In this document: positions 29,118-37,184 of the stretch, piece after piece | Position numbering within the stretch: the stretch's first letter is position 1 | Layout: every line of letters begins with the position of its first letter | Assembly: GCA_035535995.1 (NCBI GenBank) | Contig: DATLOZ010000022.1 | Span: forward strand, 384,229 to 448,228 | DNA from: JANYCO01 sp035535995 | Lineage (GTDB): Bacteria; Bacteroidota; Bacteroidia; Cytophagales; Cytophagaceae | DNA: 64,000 nt | Reading direction: 5' to 3' | The notes under the pieces: generated by a model | Told to the model about the DNA's origin: nothing | The model's database searches: none | What the model saw: the letters and a program-made list of their open reading frames with translations, nothing else | Made by a program: the position numbers and the translations under genes

Positions 29118-29897
29118 ATGAACCAACCTTTAGCATATATACATCCGCAGGCCAAAATAGCCGCTAATGTTGTCGTTGAACCTTTCTCTACCATTCACAA
29201 AAATGTGGAAATAGACGAAGGTACCTGGATCGGTCCAAACGTGACGATCATGGAAGGAGCCCGCATCGGGAAGAATTGCAAAATATTCCCAGGCGCTGTG
29301 ATCTCCTCAATTCCTCAGGATCTTAAATTCAATGGTGAAGAAACTACTGCTGTGATCGGTGATAATACCGTGATCCGTGAATGCGTAACAGTGAGCCGTG
29401 GTACCAAAGATAAATTCACTACTATAATCGGAAAGAACTGTTTGTTGATGGCTTATGTACACGTTGCCCACGATTGTATCGTAGGAAATAATGTGATCCT
29501 AGGAAACGCTACCCAGCTTGCAGGCCACATCATTGTAGACGATTGGGCAATCATCAGCGGTACGAGTGCTGTACACCAGTTTGTAAAGATCGGTGCGCAT
29601 ACGATGATCTCCGGAGGTTCACTCGTAAGAAAAGACGTCCCTCCATACACCAAAGCCGCTCGTGAGCCCCTTTCCTATTGTGGGATCAACTCGATCGGAC
29701 TTCGTAGAAGAGCTTTTACAAATGAGCAGATAAACGAAATTCAAAATATCTACCGTACTATTTATTTGAAAGGGTTAAACACCTCCAAAGCGCTTCAGAT
29801 CATCGAAGTAGACTTCCCTCCTTCAAAAGAAAAAGATGAGATCATCAATTTCATCCAAAACTCTGACAGAGGAATTATGAAAGGTTTTACTCAGTAA
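29118..29897 (+). CDS. lpxA: UDP-N-acetylglucosamine acyltransferase LpxA
   Basis: 259 residues: hexapeptide-repeat beta-helix (IHPQAKIAANVVVEPFSTIH, WIGPNVTIMEGARIG) and C-terminal helical domain. The catalytic His is in MAYVHVAHDCIVGNNVILG near residue 118; GGSLVRKDVPPYTKAA marks the end of the helix. First step of lipid A synthesis. It is the third gene of the lpx run and ends before a TTTAAAG-type inverted repeat. Confidence 0.96.
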   Translation: MNQPLAYIHPQAKIAANVVVEPFSTIHKNVEIDEGTWIGPNVTIMEGARIGKNCKIFPGAVISSIPQDLKFNGEETTAVIGDNTVIRECVTVSRGTKDKFTTIIGKNCLLMAYVHVAHDCIVGNNVILGNATQLAGHIIVDDWAIISGTSAVHQFVKIGAHTMISGGSLVRKDVPPYTKAAREPLSYCGINSIGLRRRAFTNEQINEIQNIYRTIYLKGLNTSKALQIIEVDFPPSKEKDEIINFIQNSDRGIMKGFTQ

Positions 29898-29907
29898 GAA
29901 TTCAACG

Positions 29908-29957
29908 TTTAAAGTTAAAGGTTTAAGGTAGCAATGCTTTAAACCTTTAACTTTAAA
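29908..29957. repeat. TTTAAAGTTAAAGG inverted repeat, copy 1
   Basis: 21-base arms at 29908-29928 and 29937-29957 are complementary with one mismatch around an 8-base loop. It lies between lpxA and the ABC ATPase gene. A related, longer copy is at 36871-36949. No T-tract follows, so it is not a classical terminator. Confidence 0.8.
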
Positions 29958-30010
29958 AACTAAAACTCAATTACTTTTTCTAACGATTAATCATCCATCA
30001 TCTGTAATCC

Positions 30011-30631
30011 ATGGAAATCATTGCCGAAAATATCGGGAAGAAATTCAACAAAGAATGGATCTTCAGACGCCTTTCCTTCTCACTTACCTCTTCTAATTGC
30101 CTTGCTATTACTGGGCCCAACGGCTCCGGGAAATCTACCTTGTTGCAAATCTTAGCAGGTGCTCTCCCCGCTTCAGAAGGTACGGTGCAATATCAAAAAG
30201 GGAAAATGATGGTACATAGCGACGATATGTTTCAATACATTTCGTATGCAGCGCCATACATGGAGCTTGTAGAAGAAATGAGCATTCGCGAGCTGGCCGA
30301 TTTTCACAAAGCATTCAAGCCTTTTACAGATAATATTTCTACCGATGATTTTCTTTCCCGAATTATGCTGGAGAAAGCCTCTCACAAAGAGATCCGTTTT
30401 TTGTCTTCCGGTATGAAACAACGTGTAAAATTAGGCCTTGCGCTCTACTCCGATACACCTATACTGATCCTGGACGAACCTACCATGAACCTCGACAACA
30501 AAGGCATTGAATGGTATCTGGAAGAAATAAAAAAACAACTCCATAAAAAAATCATTCTTATCGGTTCCAATCAATCCTACGAATACGATTTTTGCGATCA
30601 GGAAATTTCAATCACCAGTTACCTGGATTAG
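30011..30631 (+). CDS. ABC transporter ATP-binding protein
   Basis: 206 residues, a single nucleotide-binding domain: Walker A ITGPNGSGKSTLLQIL near residue 35, signature FLSSGMKQRVKLGLALYS, Walker B ILILDEPTMNLD. The domain is short and resembles CcmA-like ATPases. No permease gene is adjacent, so the transported substrate is unknown; similar ATPases follow lpxA in other Bacteroidota, which hints at an envelope role (inference). Confidence 0.85.
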   Translation: MEIIAENIGKKFNKEWIFRRLSFSLTSSNCLAITGPNGSGKSTLLQILAGALPASEGTVQYQKGKMMVHSDDMFQYISYAAPYMELVEEMSIRELADFHKAFKPFTDNISTDDFLSRIMLEKASHKEIRFLSSGMKQRVKLGLALYSDTPILILDEPTMNLDNKGIEWYLEEIKKQLHKKIILIGSNQSYEYDFCDQEISITSYLD

Positions 30632-30680
30632 CAGAATAATCTTGCGCTCTTTTGCGAGATCTTGACTTCCAAAGGTTGCT

Positions 30681-31601
30681 CTATTTCTGAATTTGAGATT
30701 CAATAAAAGAAAATATCCTTTCTTCCTGGCCGGGAAGAAACCAATGATACTCCTTATCTTTTCTAAACCAGGTCAATTGCCGCTTCGCGTAATGGTGGCT
30801 GTTGCGCTTTAGCAAACGTTCCATTTCTTCCGCATCGTACAGTCCATCCAAAAAATCAAACACCTCCGAATAGCCTACCGTTTGCAAAGCGTTTTTATTT
30901 TTATACTGATATAAATTTTTCGCTTCTTCCACCAATCCTTCTGCCAGCATTTGATCCATCCGCAGGTCGATGCGCTTGTAAAGCTCTTCCCGCGGGCGAT
31001 CCAGCGCAATCTTGATCGTGGTAAAAAAACGTTCTTTCTTATTCGAAGTACGGAAGGAAGAAAACGGTTTTCCTGTACCGCGACAAATTTCCAGAGCCCG
31101 TATGATCCTCACAGGATTACCACGGTCTACCGTTTCATAATAATCAGGATCTTTTTCTTTTAATTCTTCCAGTAAAGTTTCCAATCCATTTTTTTTAAAC
31201 GCTGCATTCAGTTCTTCACGAATCGAAGGAGCTACTTCCGGGATATCATCCAGCCCTTCACAAAGCGTTTTGATAAATAATCCTGATCCACCCGTGAGCA
31301 CTACCAGATCGTGTTTGGTATAAAGCTCTTGCAGCACCTGCAAAGCCTGGGCTTCGTACATACCTACCGTATATTCATCTGTGATATGAAGCGTATTGAT
31401 AAAATGATGTGGCACTGCAGCCAGCTCTTCTGCAGAAGGTTTAGCAGTACCAATATTCATTTCTTTGTAAAACTGCCTCGAATCGGCCGAAAGGATCTCT
31501 GTATGAAAATGCTGCGCAACACGGATGGAAAGCGCTGTCTTTCCCACTGCCGTAGGGCCTGCGATTACGATGAGGTATTTCTTGTTTTGAAGAACAGACA
31601 T
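30681..31601 (-). CDS. miaA: tRNA dimethylallyltransferase MiaA
   Basis: 306 residues. P-loop GPTAVGKTALSIRVA near residue 15, DSRQFYKEMNIGTAKPS, TGGSGLFIKTL and the C-terminal RQLTWFRKD match MiaA throughout. It adds a dimethylallyl group to A37 of tRNAs reading UNN codons. Single-gene minus-strand unit convergent with the ABC ATPase gene; no obvious terminator hairpin between them. Confidence 0.95.
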   Translation of the reverse strand: MSVLQNKKYLIVIAGPTAVGKTALSIRVAQHFHTEILSADSRQFYKEMNIGTAKPSAEELAAVPHHFINTLHITDEYTVGMYEAQALQVLQELYTKHDLVVLTGGSGLFIKTLCEGLDDIPEVAPSIREELNAAFKKNGLETLLEELKEKDPDYYETVDRGNPVRIIRALEICRGTGKPFSSFRTSNKKERFFTTIKIALDRPREELYKRIDLRMDQMLAEGLVEEAKNLYQYKNKNALQTVGYSEVFDFLDGLYDAEEMERLLKRNSHHYAKRQLTWFRKDKEYHWFLPGQEERIFSFIESQIQK

Positions 31602-31695
31602 GGTTGATAAAGTTAGCGTAAAGAATGGAAACCTGGAAAAAAAATTTCAACGTTATAAATGGCCAAAGTACATTGTTAATATTTTCAGGATCCTG

Positions 31696-32739
31696 CTAAT
31701 TCTTTAATCCTGAAAATCCTGGTTCAGACGAAACATAGCGATCTATAAGCCTTGCGATACAAAGCGCGAAAACCGGCAAAGCCAAATAAAGCATGCGGGC
31801 AAGCTCTGCAGAGATCATTGCCTGCACCAACACACAAGCCAGATAGGCATAAATAAATTTATCAAGCGTACGAAATTTTTCTGTAAGCCATTTTGTTGCC
31901 GTTATTGCAACCCACAATGGCAACAAGACCCACAAGCCGACAATGGAGAAGAGCTCATACAGGCCATGAAAACTAAACAACCTATGCACCGCAAAATAAA
32001 AATTTCCCAAATGATCAAAATCCTTATGAAAACTCTCCGATAAAGTACTATTGGTATAACGATCAAAATAAATACGAAATGAAAACACCAGCAGTCCGGA
32101 TAAAATAAACCAACCGATCTGAGGAATCTTTTTAACGGGGCCAAAAAAGAAGATCACAGGCGCTACAAAGATGAAAGACTCTTTTGTCCAGGGACCAACC
32201 AGAATGCAAAAAATAAGCAGCCCTTTATCTTTGGTCTTAATCGCCAATAAAACCAATACGGACGTAAGACAGAACAAGCTGTCAACGATCGGAAGTCCCG
32301 CCATATAAGCGGTCCAGCGGCAACTGAAGATGGTGAGCAAACCGAAAAGACTTGCGATCACAGAAATATTGTATGCTCTGCAAAGCAAATAGGTAACAGT
32401 ACTAAACAAGGCCATCACAAAGGTATTGACAATCCAAAAGCTTACGAACAAAGAAAAATCTCCCTCAAAGCTCCAGGGTCTTATTTTTTCAAACACTCCG
32501 CCAAACACAAAATCCAGGCCGGCGGCAAGCATCGGGATGATCACCCGGTATTTCTGAATCGGCTCCAGGTTAAAATCTCCCTGAGCCATTTTCATATAGT
32601 TGAGCGCATCCGGGCTCATCGACTCGGTGTAGTTATTAAACATCGTAAAAGCCAATCCCTGCATCATAGCAAAGGAAAATAAAAATACTACGATCGGTAA
32701 TTTATGTTCTCTGAGAAAATCGATGATCTTATTCGTCAT
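31696..32739 (-). CDS. Polytopic membrane protein, glycosyltransferase-like
   Basis: 347 residues with about nine hydrophobic helices. Between the first and second helix lies ESMSPDALNYMKMAQGDF followed by YRVIIPMLAAGL, an acidic-loop arrangement that resembles GT-C/mannosyltransferase-like proteins and that recurs in the divergent neighbour at 32925. No family can be named with certainty. It stands at the left edge of the surface polysaccharide patch. Confidence 0.6.
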   Translation of the reverse strand: MTNKIIDFLREHKLPIVVFLFSFAMMQGLAFTMFNNYTESMSPDALNYMKMAQGDFNLEPIQKYRVIIPMLAAGLDFVFGGVFEKIRPWSFEGDFSLFVSFWIVNTFVMALFSTVTYLLCRAYNISVIASLFGLLTIFSCRWTAYMAGLPIVDSLFCLTSVLVLLAIKTKDKGLLIFCILVGPWTKESFIFVAPVIFFFGPVKKIPQIGWFILSGLLVFSFRIYFDRYTNSTLSESFHKDFDHLGNFYFAVHRLFSFHGLYELFSIVGLWVLLPLWVAITATKWLTEKFRTLDKFIYAYLACVLVQAMISAELARMLYLALPVFALCIARLIDRYVSSEPGFSGLKN

Positions 32740-32924
32740 AGGTAGAATCTATTGCAAAACAAGTTAGAAAAATATTAAGATATTTTACGTTGTCAATGAT
32801 CTTTAGGCTTTAACAATCGTTTGATAAAAACCGATTCACAAGGCCTACGGGTATTGTGAACATTTGGAGTACCAAAGTATTTCTCTAACTTTAACCTTTC
32901 ACTATCCGATTGCAGAAACAAACA

Positions 32925-34193
32925 ATGAGCTTTCTTCCACATTCAGGTACAGCTTCCACTGCTTTGAAAACAACACTGCTAATTTTTCTATTCTTTATTT
33001 TCTCAGGCATCTTTCTTTACTCCTACTTCACCACTACACTACCTTCCTACGAAAAAATTCCTCCGATGGATGGAAACCAATACCTCAAAATATGGAGCTA
33101 TTTCAAGAACGGAGGCGAATATAAAATTGATTTCCCCTTCAACGGCCGCGTGCTCTTTATATGGATCGCAAGCCTGTTACCGGATGCATTGGATGCTTTT
33201 CAATCTTTCATTTCGCTTAATTACTTCTTCGGGTTAGCTACCTTGTACCTTCTTTTTTTCGTATGGAATAAATTAGCGTTTCCAGTATATCAATGTTTTT
33301 TCCTGCTTGTTTATCTCTGCCTTCATTGGTCCGGAATTATCCGGCAATACATGATCGATCCCGTTGGAGTCGATATTCCTTATTTATTTTGTTTAAGCAT
33401 TTTTATGTACTTGGTATTAGTTCAAAAATACAAATACCTATTTTTGATCGTGCTCCTAGGAGTGGCTACCAAAGAGGCTTTACTGCCTTTTGTATTATTA
33501 CTATTATTGATAAAAATAATTCAGAAGAAGCTAATTTTCTTTGAAGGAAAAAAAATACATGTTGATTTAAAACAGATTGATGCCGATATAAAATATATCG
33601 TCCTTGCCCTTCTCGCGGGCATCGCTTGCAAATTTCTGATCGAATTATATTATCCTCCCTTACAAACCGGGCGATATAAAAGCTCCCTGGTAATGGTAGT
33701 CTATTATGGCTACCTGGTTTTAAAAGATCCAACTCATATTCCAGATTGGATCACGGGCATCATTCTTTTTTTCGGACCTTTGTTATATCCTTTTTTAAAA
33801 GATTTTCCTAAACAACTTATTCCCCATGGCGTAAAAGAAGAACTATTTCTATTTGCCTTGCTCGGCATACTACTGGCAATCCTTGGCGGCGGCGATCATA
33901 CAAGGATTGCATTTTTGTCTTTCCCTTTCTTTTTTACTTATGTCTTATTCCAATGGAAAAACGACATGAGACCATTTCACTGGATCATATATACGCTTTC
34001 CATGCTTTACCTTACCAAATGCTGGCTCTACATGCCTACTCCTACGGTCAGCTGGGAAATATTTTCCTGTTGGTATCCTGAATACAGTAGCTTTATCTTA
34101 TTCATTCCTGAACTAGCGGTAGGAATTTGTTCGATAATTATTTTATATTTCTACGACAAGACAAGGCGTAAAAAAGAGGCGCTTATTTTGTAA
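32925..34193 (+). CDS. Polytopic membrane protein, glycosyltransferase-like
   Basis: 422 residues from the ATG at 32925 (a TTG at 32910 is also in frame). About eleven hydrophobic helices. The loop after the first helix reads PPMDGNQYLKIWSYF, then FNGRVLFIWIASLLPDALD, which parallels the loop in the divergent 31696-32739 protein (MSPDALNYMKM / YRVIIPMLAAGLD), so the two are probably distant paralogues. The family is likely GT-C-like, uncertain. It is followed closely (22 bases) by the flippase gene. Confidence 0.6.
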   Translation: MSFLPHSGTASTALKTTLLIFLFFIFSGIFLYSYFTTTLPSYEKIPPMDGNQYLKIWSYFKNGGEYKIDFPFNGRVLFIWIASLLPDALDAFQSFISLNYFFGLATLYLLFFVWNKLAFPVYQCFFLLVYLCLHWSGIIRQYMIDPVGVDIPYLFCLSIFMYLVLVQKYKYLFLIVLLGVATKEALLPFVLLLLLIKIIQKKLIFFEGKKIHVDLKQIDADIKYIVLALLAGIACKFLIELYYPPLQTGRYKSSLVMVVYYGYLVLKDPTHIPDWITGIILFFGPLLYPFLKDFPKQLIPHGVKEELFLFALLGILLAILGGGDHTRIAFLSFPFFFTYVLFQWKNDMRPFHWIIYTLSMLYLTKCWLYMPTPTVSWEIFSCWYPEYSSFILFIPELAVGICSIIILYFYDKTRRKKEALIL

Positions 34194-34215
34194 ATTGTTT
34201 CTAAAACACTGATCT

Positions 34216-35475
34216 GTGAATGCCCTGATAAGAAGTTCTATTGCAGTTAAAGGAATAATAGCGATCATCAATTTTTCGTTGATCATTATTACAGCCAACT
34301 ATCTCGGAGCCGAGGGCCGTGGAAAGATCTCTTTCTTCATTACTGTGCTGGCCACCGTACAGCTCTTTAGCGAGGTCATGAATGGCCCTACCATCATTTA
34401 CCTTAGCACCAGACTTTCGATGAGAAAAAAAATACTCATCTCTAGTCTCTGGGCTTTGTTGGTTGCCACATTTGCTTACCTTATCTGCGTCCATTACAAG
34501 TATAGCGATAGCTTTATGTTGGCCTTTTGCTCCTGGCAATTTTCCATGGGTAGCACTACGCTCATGATCTTACAAGGCCATCATAAGATCAAATGGTACA
34601 ATGGTCTGATCGTACTACAATCGTGTATGCTGATCGGTTTATTTACCGCGCTGCTGGCATGGACCGATACGGGGTATAGCTCTTACCCATACGCCTTTCT
34701 TTTTTCCTGGAATATTATTTTCATCATCGCTGTTCTTGTAATACTACGAACGTTGCAGGATAGAGCACAGGACGACAGCTATTCAAATACTTTTTTACAG
34801 ATGTTTAAAAAAGGCATCGAATCGCAAAGCGGCAACATCATTGCTTTTCTCAATTACCGGCTCATTTTTTATATCATCGCATTTCGCACCGACAATGCTA
34901 TGCTTGGTTTTGTCTCCACCGGTTTTGCCATCATCGAATCGATCCTGATCATTGGCAATGGACTGGGTACAATTCAGTACCCTGCTATTTCCAATCATAC
35001 AGATCCGGGATTTCCTAAAAAAATTACGTTACAATATTTATCCATCACCCTCTGGCTCTCGTTGATTGGCTTGCTTATCCTCAATAGTATTCCTGCTTCT
35101 TTTTATACGTTGGTATTGGGAAAAGATTTCAGGGAGATCAAACAGGTCTTTTTAATCCTCACGCCAGGCATTCTGTTTTTAAACCTTCAGAATATAATTT
35201 GCTTTTACTTCAATGGATTGGGATTGTATAGGATCAACACCATCGGATCTTTTGTAGGCCTGCTGTCATTTATCTTGCTGGCGCTTCCTGGCTACAACGG
35301 TGGCATTCTTCCGCTCATCGCCTCGGTAAGCCTTTCCTATTTGATCTTGTGTGTGTATATGTTTGCCCGGTTCAAAAAACATAGCAGCAGCAGTTGGAAA
35401 GAATTGTTATCGATCTTCCGGCCTCCTGTAAAAATTTTGTATGCTGTATTGAAAGGAAAAGAATTGGCAGAATAA
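34216..35475 (+). CDS. Polysaccharide flippase (Wzx/MATE-like)
   Basis: 419 residues, start GTG at 34216. About twelve transmembrane helices; the N-terminal IINFSLIIITANYLGAEGRG matches the opening of Wzx-type flippases (NYLGAEGRG is typical). These proteins translocate lipid-linked oligosaccharide repeat units across the inner membrane for O-antigen or exopolysaccharide synthesis. Only four bases separate its stop from the stop of the convergent glycosyltransferase gene. Confidence 0.8.
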   Translation: MNALIRSSIAVKGIIAIINFSLIIITANYLGAEGRGKISFFITVLATVQLFSEVMNGPTIIYLSTRLSMRKKILISSLWALLVATFAYLICVHYKYSDSFMLAFCSWQFSMGSTTLMILQGHHKIKWYNGLIVLQSCMLIGLFTALLAWTDTGYSSYPYAFLFSWNIIFIIAVLVILRTLQDRAQDDSYSNTFLQMFKKGIESQSGNIIAFLNYRLIFYIIAFRTDNAMLGFVSTGFAIIESILIIGNGLGTIQYPAISNHTDPGFPKKITLQYLSITLWLSLIGLLILNSIPASFYTLVLGKDFREIKQVFLILTPGILFLNLQNIICFYFNGLGLYRINTIGSFVGLLSFILLALPGYNGGILPLIASVSLSYLILCVYMFARFKKHSSSSWKELLSIFRPPVKILYAVLKGKELAE

Positions 35476-35478
35476 GGA

Positions 35479-36441
35479 TTAGCGAAGCTTGTATACTCCT
35501 TTCAAACGAAGAAGCACACGATACAGCCAAAATAATTTTATTTTATACTTGCCAATAAAATAAAGAACAGGAGCAATTCCAGTATACGCTCCCAATGATC
35601 GTAGCAATTTTTTATACCCTTCCGCAAGTGAAAACTCTTCCATTAGCATCGCGTGACGCATTTCGAATAACACTCTTCCAGTAAGTATATTTTTTTCTTC
35701 CTGCGTACGACAAAGTGCGAAGGCTTTGTTGAGCACCAGCAGCGTGGTTTCAAAAAGACGCGTATTGTAGCGAGTATAAAAAGCGAGGGAAAAAGATTTT
35801 TTTACCACTCTTCTTTTCACCAATGCTTCCGGTATAAATGCATAGAAAAAATCGCGCGCGCTTACAATCCAAAAATTAAAATCCTCGTACGCCAGCGTAG
35901 CATCGTATCCATGCGTGCGCTCCAGCACAGCCCTGCGCATCATCATGGTAGGCGGACAAATGAAATATTGTTTCAATACCTCTTTAAACACATCGCCTTC
36001 AGGATGCAAAGAAGCCTTGGAAGTACCGCGGTGATGATAGCCCAGTAACTTTCCTTCTTCACTGATGATCTCAGCGTCGGAATAAACGACCCCATAATTT
36101 TGCGGAAGCGATAAGAATAAATTTACCTGCTTGCTGATCATTTCCGGCAACATCACATCATCGGTAGCAAAGTCGATGATGAAGGACCCTTTAGAACGTT
36201 CGAAAGCTTGATTAAAAGAAGTACAATTGCCCAGGTTTACTTCGTGGCGGATAAATACTATTTCAGGATATTGACGGATTAATTTTTCAATGACAACCAC
36301 CGAACCATCTGTACTTCGGTCGTCTACTATAATGATCTCCTTGTTTGGATAATCCTGTGCCAGCAGCGACAGCAGGGCTTCCTCCAAAAATTTTTCGTGG
36401 TTATAACATAAGCAAATAATGGAGACTAAAGGAAGAGTCAT
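35479..36441 (-). CDS. Family 2 glycosyltransferase
   Basis: 320 residues. GT-A start SIICLCYNHEKFLEEALLSL, nucleotide-binding IIIVDDRSTDGS and a DxD-type segment IDFATDDVMLPE near residue 92. The C-terminal third is helical and basic (KYKIKLFWLYRVLLRLKGVY), suggesting membrane association. Its start overlaps the stop of the WxcM-like gene (ATGA), so both are translated together. Role: transfer of a sugar to a surface glycan. Confidence 0.87.
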   Translation of the reverse strand: MTLPLVSIICLCYNHEKFLEEALLSLLAQDYPNKEIIIVDDRSTDGSVVVIEKLIRQYPEIVFIRHEVNLGNCTSFNQAFERSKGSFIIDFATDDVMLPEMISKQVNLFLSLPQNYGVVYSDAEIISEEGKLLGYHHRGTSKASLHPEGDVFKEVLKQYFICPPTMMMRRAVLERTHGYDATLAYEDFNFWIVSARDFFYAFIPEALVKRRVVKKSFSLAFYTRYNTRLFETTLLVLNKAFALCRTQEEKNILTGRVLFEMRHAMLMEEFSLAEGYKKLLRSLGAYTGIAPVLYFIGKYKIKLFWLYRVLLRLKGVYKLR

Positions 36442-36836
36442 TTCCAGTCAAGAAACGTTTGGTAATCTCTTATATAATCTTCCTCTTCGTAGTTGGAAGA
36501 AGAAAGACAGATACAAATTCCATCGTTTTGAAAACTAAGCTTGCGCCAATAAAAATTGGGGATAAACAAACCCTTGTTCGGATCGTTGAGCAGAAACTCG
36601 TACAGCTTTCTCTCCCTGCTCTCCAGTGTGATGTGAATTTCCCCATGCAGGCAAACCAGTAGCTGTACACTATTGATATGTGCATGATTCCCTCTCTCTA
36701 CCGTTTCAGGAGTACCGTAGATCCAGTACACTCTTTTTATTTCGAAAGGAACATTTGAAAAAGCCTGAGCAACTGAAATAAACCCAATTTCTTCCTCCCC
36801 TATTTTTTGTAATTCAATGAGACAAGGTTCTTGCAT
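36438..36836 (-). CDS. WxcM/FdtA-like cupin (sugar 3,4-ketoisomerase-like)
   Basis: 132 residues, one cupin domain: IKRVYWIYGTPETVERGNHAH (arm and active-site His pair), QLLVCLHGEIHITL, then PNFYWRKLSFQNDGICICLSS. This is the WxcM-like/FdtA family, which isomerises dTDP-4-keto-6-deoxyglucose in nucleotide-sugar synthesis for surface glycans. It precedes the glycosyltransferase with a 4-base overlap. No rmlA/rmlB is in the window, so the substrate must be made elsewhere. Confidence 0.8.
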   Translation of the reverse strand: MQEPCLIELQKIGEEEIGFISVAQAFSNVPFEIKRVYWIYGTPETVERGNHAHINSVQLLVCLHGEIHITLESRERKLYEFLLNDPNKGLFIPNFYWRKLSFQNDGICICLSSSNYEEEDYIRDYQTFLDWK

Positions 36837-36870
36837 CTGTTAGTTATAATATGGCTGAGCCAATGTTTAT

Positions 36871-36949
36871 AGTTCACCGTTTTAAGGTTTAAAGATTTAA
36901 AGTTTGAAGTTAAAATCATTAAACCTTAAAACTTTGAACCATTAAAACT
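36871..36949. repeat. TTTAAAG-type inverted repeat, copy 2
   Basis: Arms GTTCACCGTTTTAAGGTTTAA (36871-36891) and TTAAACCTTAAAACTTTGAAC (36929-36949) pair with few mismatches. The sequence is made of the same GGTTTAAAG words as the element at 29908-29957. It occupies the gap 36837-37184 upstream of the histidine kinase; the remainder of that gap holds the kinase promoter and no gene. Confidence 0.7.
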
Positions 36950-37129
36950 AGGTTAAAAACGATTGTTTCGCAAATCTAATATGCCTGGTGAAAAAGAATT
37001 TTCAAAAACCTTCAAGGATTCAAAATCTAAAGTTCTTGAAATAGCTAATACTAATACCCCGAGGTATCGCAATACAAATTCAAGTAGTTTTTGACTCATT
37101 TTTCATCCCGCATAAGCTGCTTTATTCCA

Positions 37130-37160
37130 TTGATTATGTACATTTTATTGATTATATTTG
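37130..37160 (+). promoter_or_regulatory. Predicted promoter of the hybrid histidine kinase operon
   Basis: TTG (37130-37132), a 20-base spacer and TATATTTG (37153-37160). This fits the Bacteroidota consensus. Start of transcription is expected near 37166, giving a leader of about 20 bases and a near-ideal Shine-Dalgarno GAGGAG ahead of the GTG at 37185. Confidence 0.68.
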
Positions 37161-37184
37161 TTTAGTACGAACGAGGAGAAGCAA

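Noticed and set aside
37158..37184. Earlier TTG start for the hybrid kinase at 37158
   Set aside because: This codon overlaps the predicted -7 element TATATTTG; the GTG at 37185 is preceded by GAGGAG.
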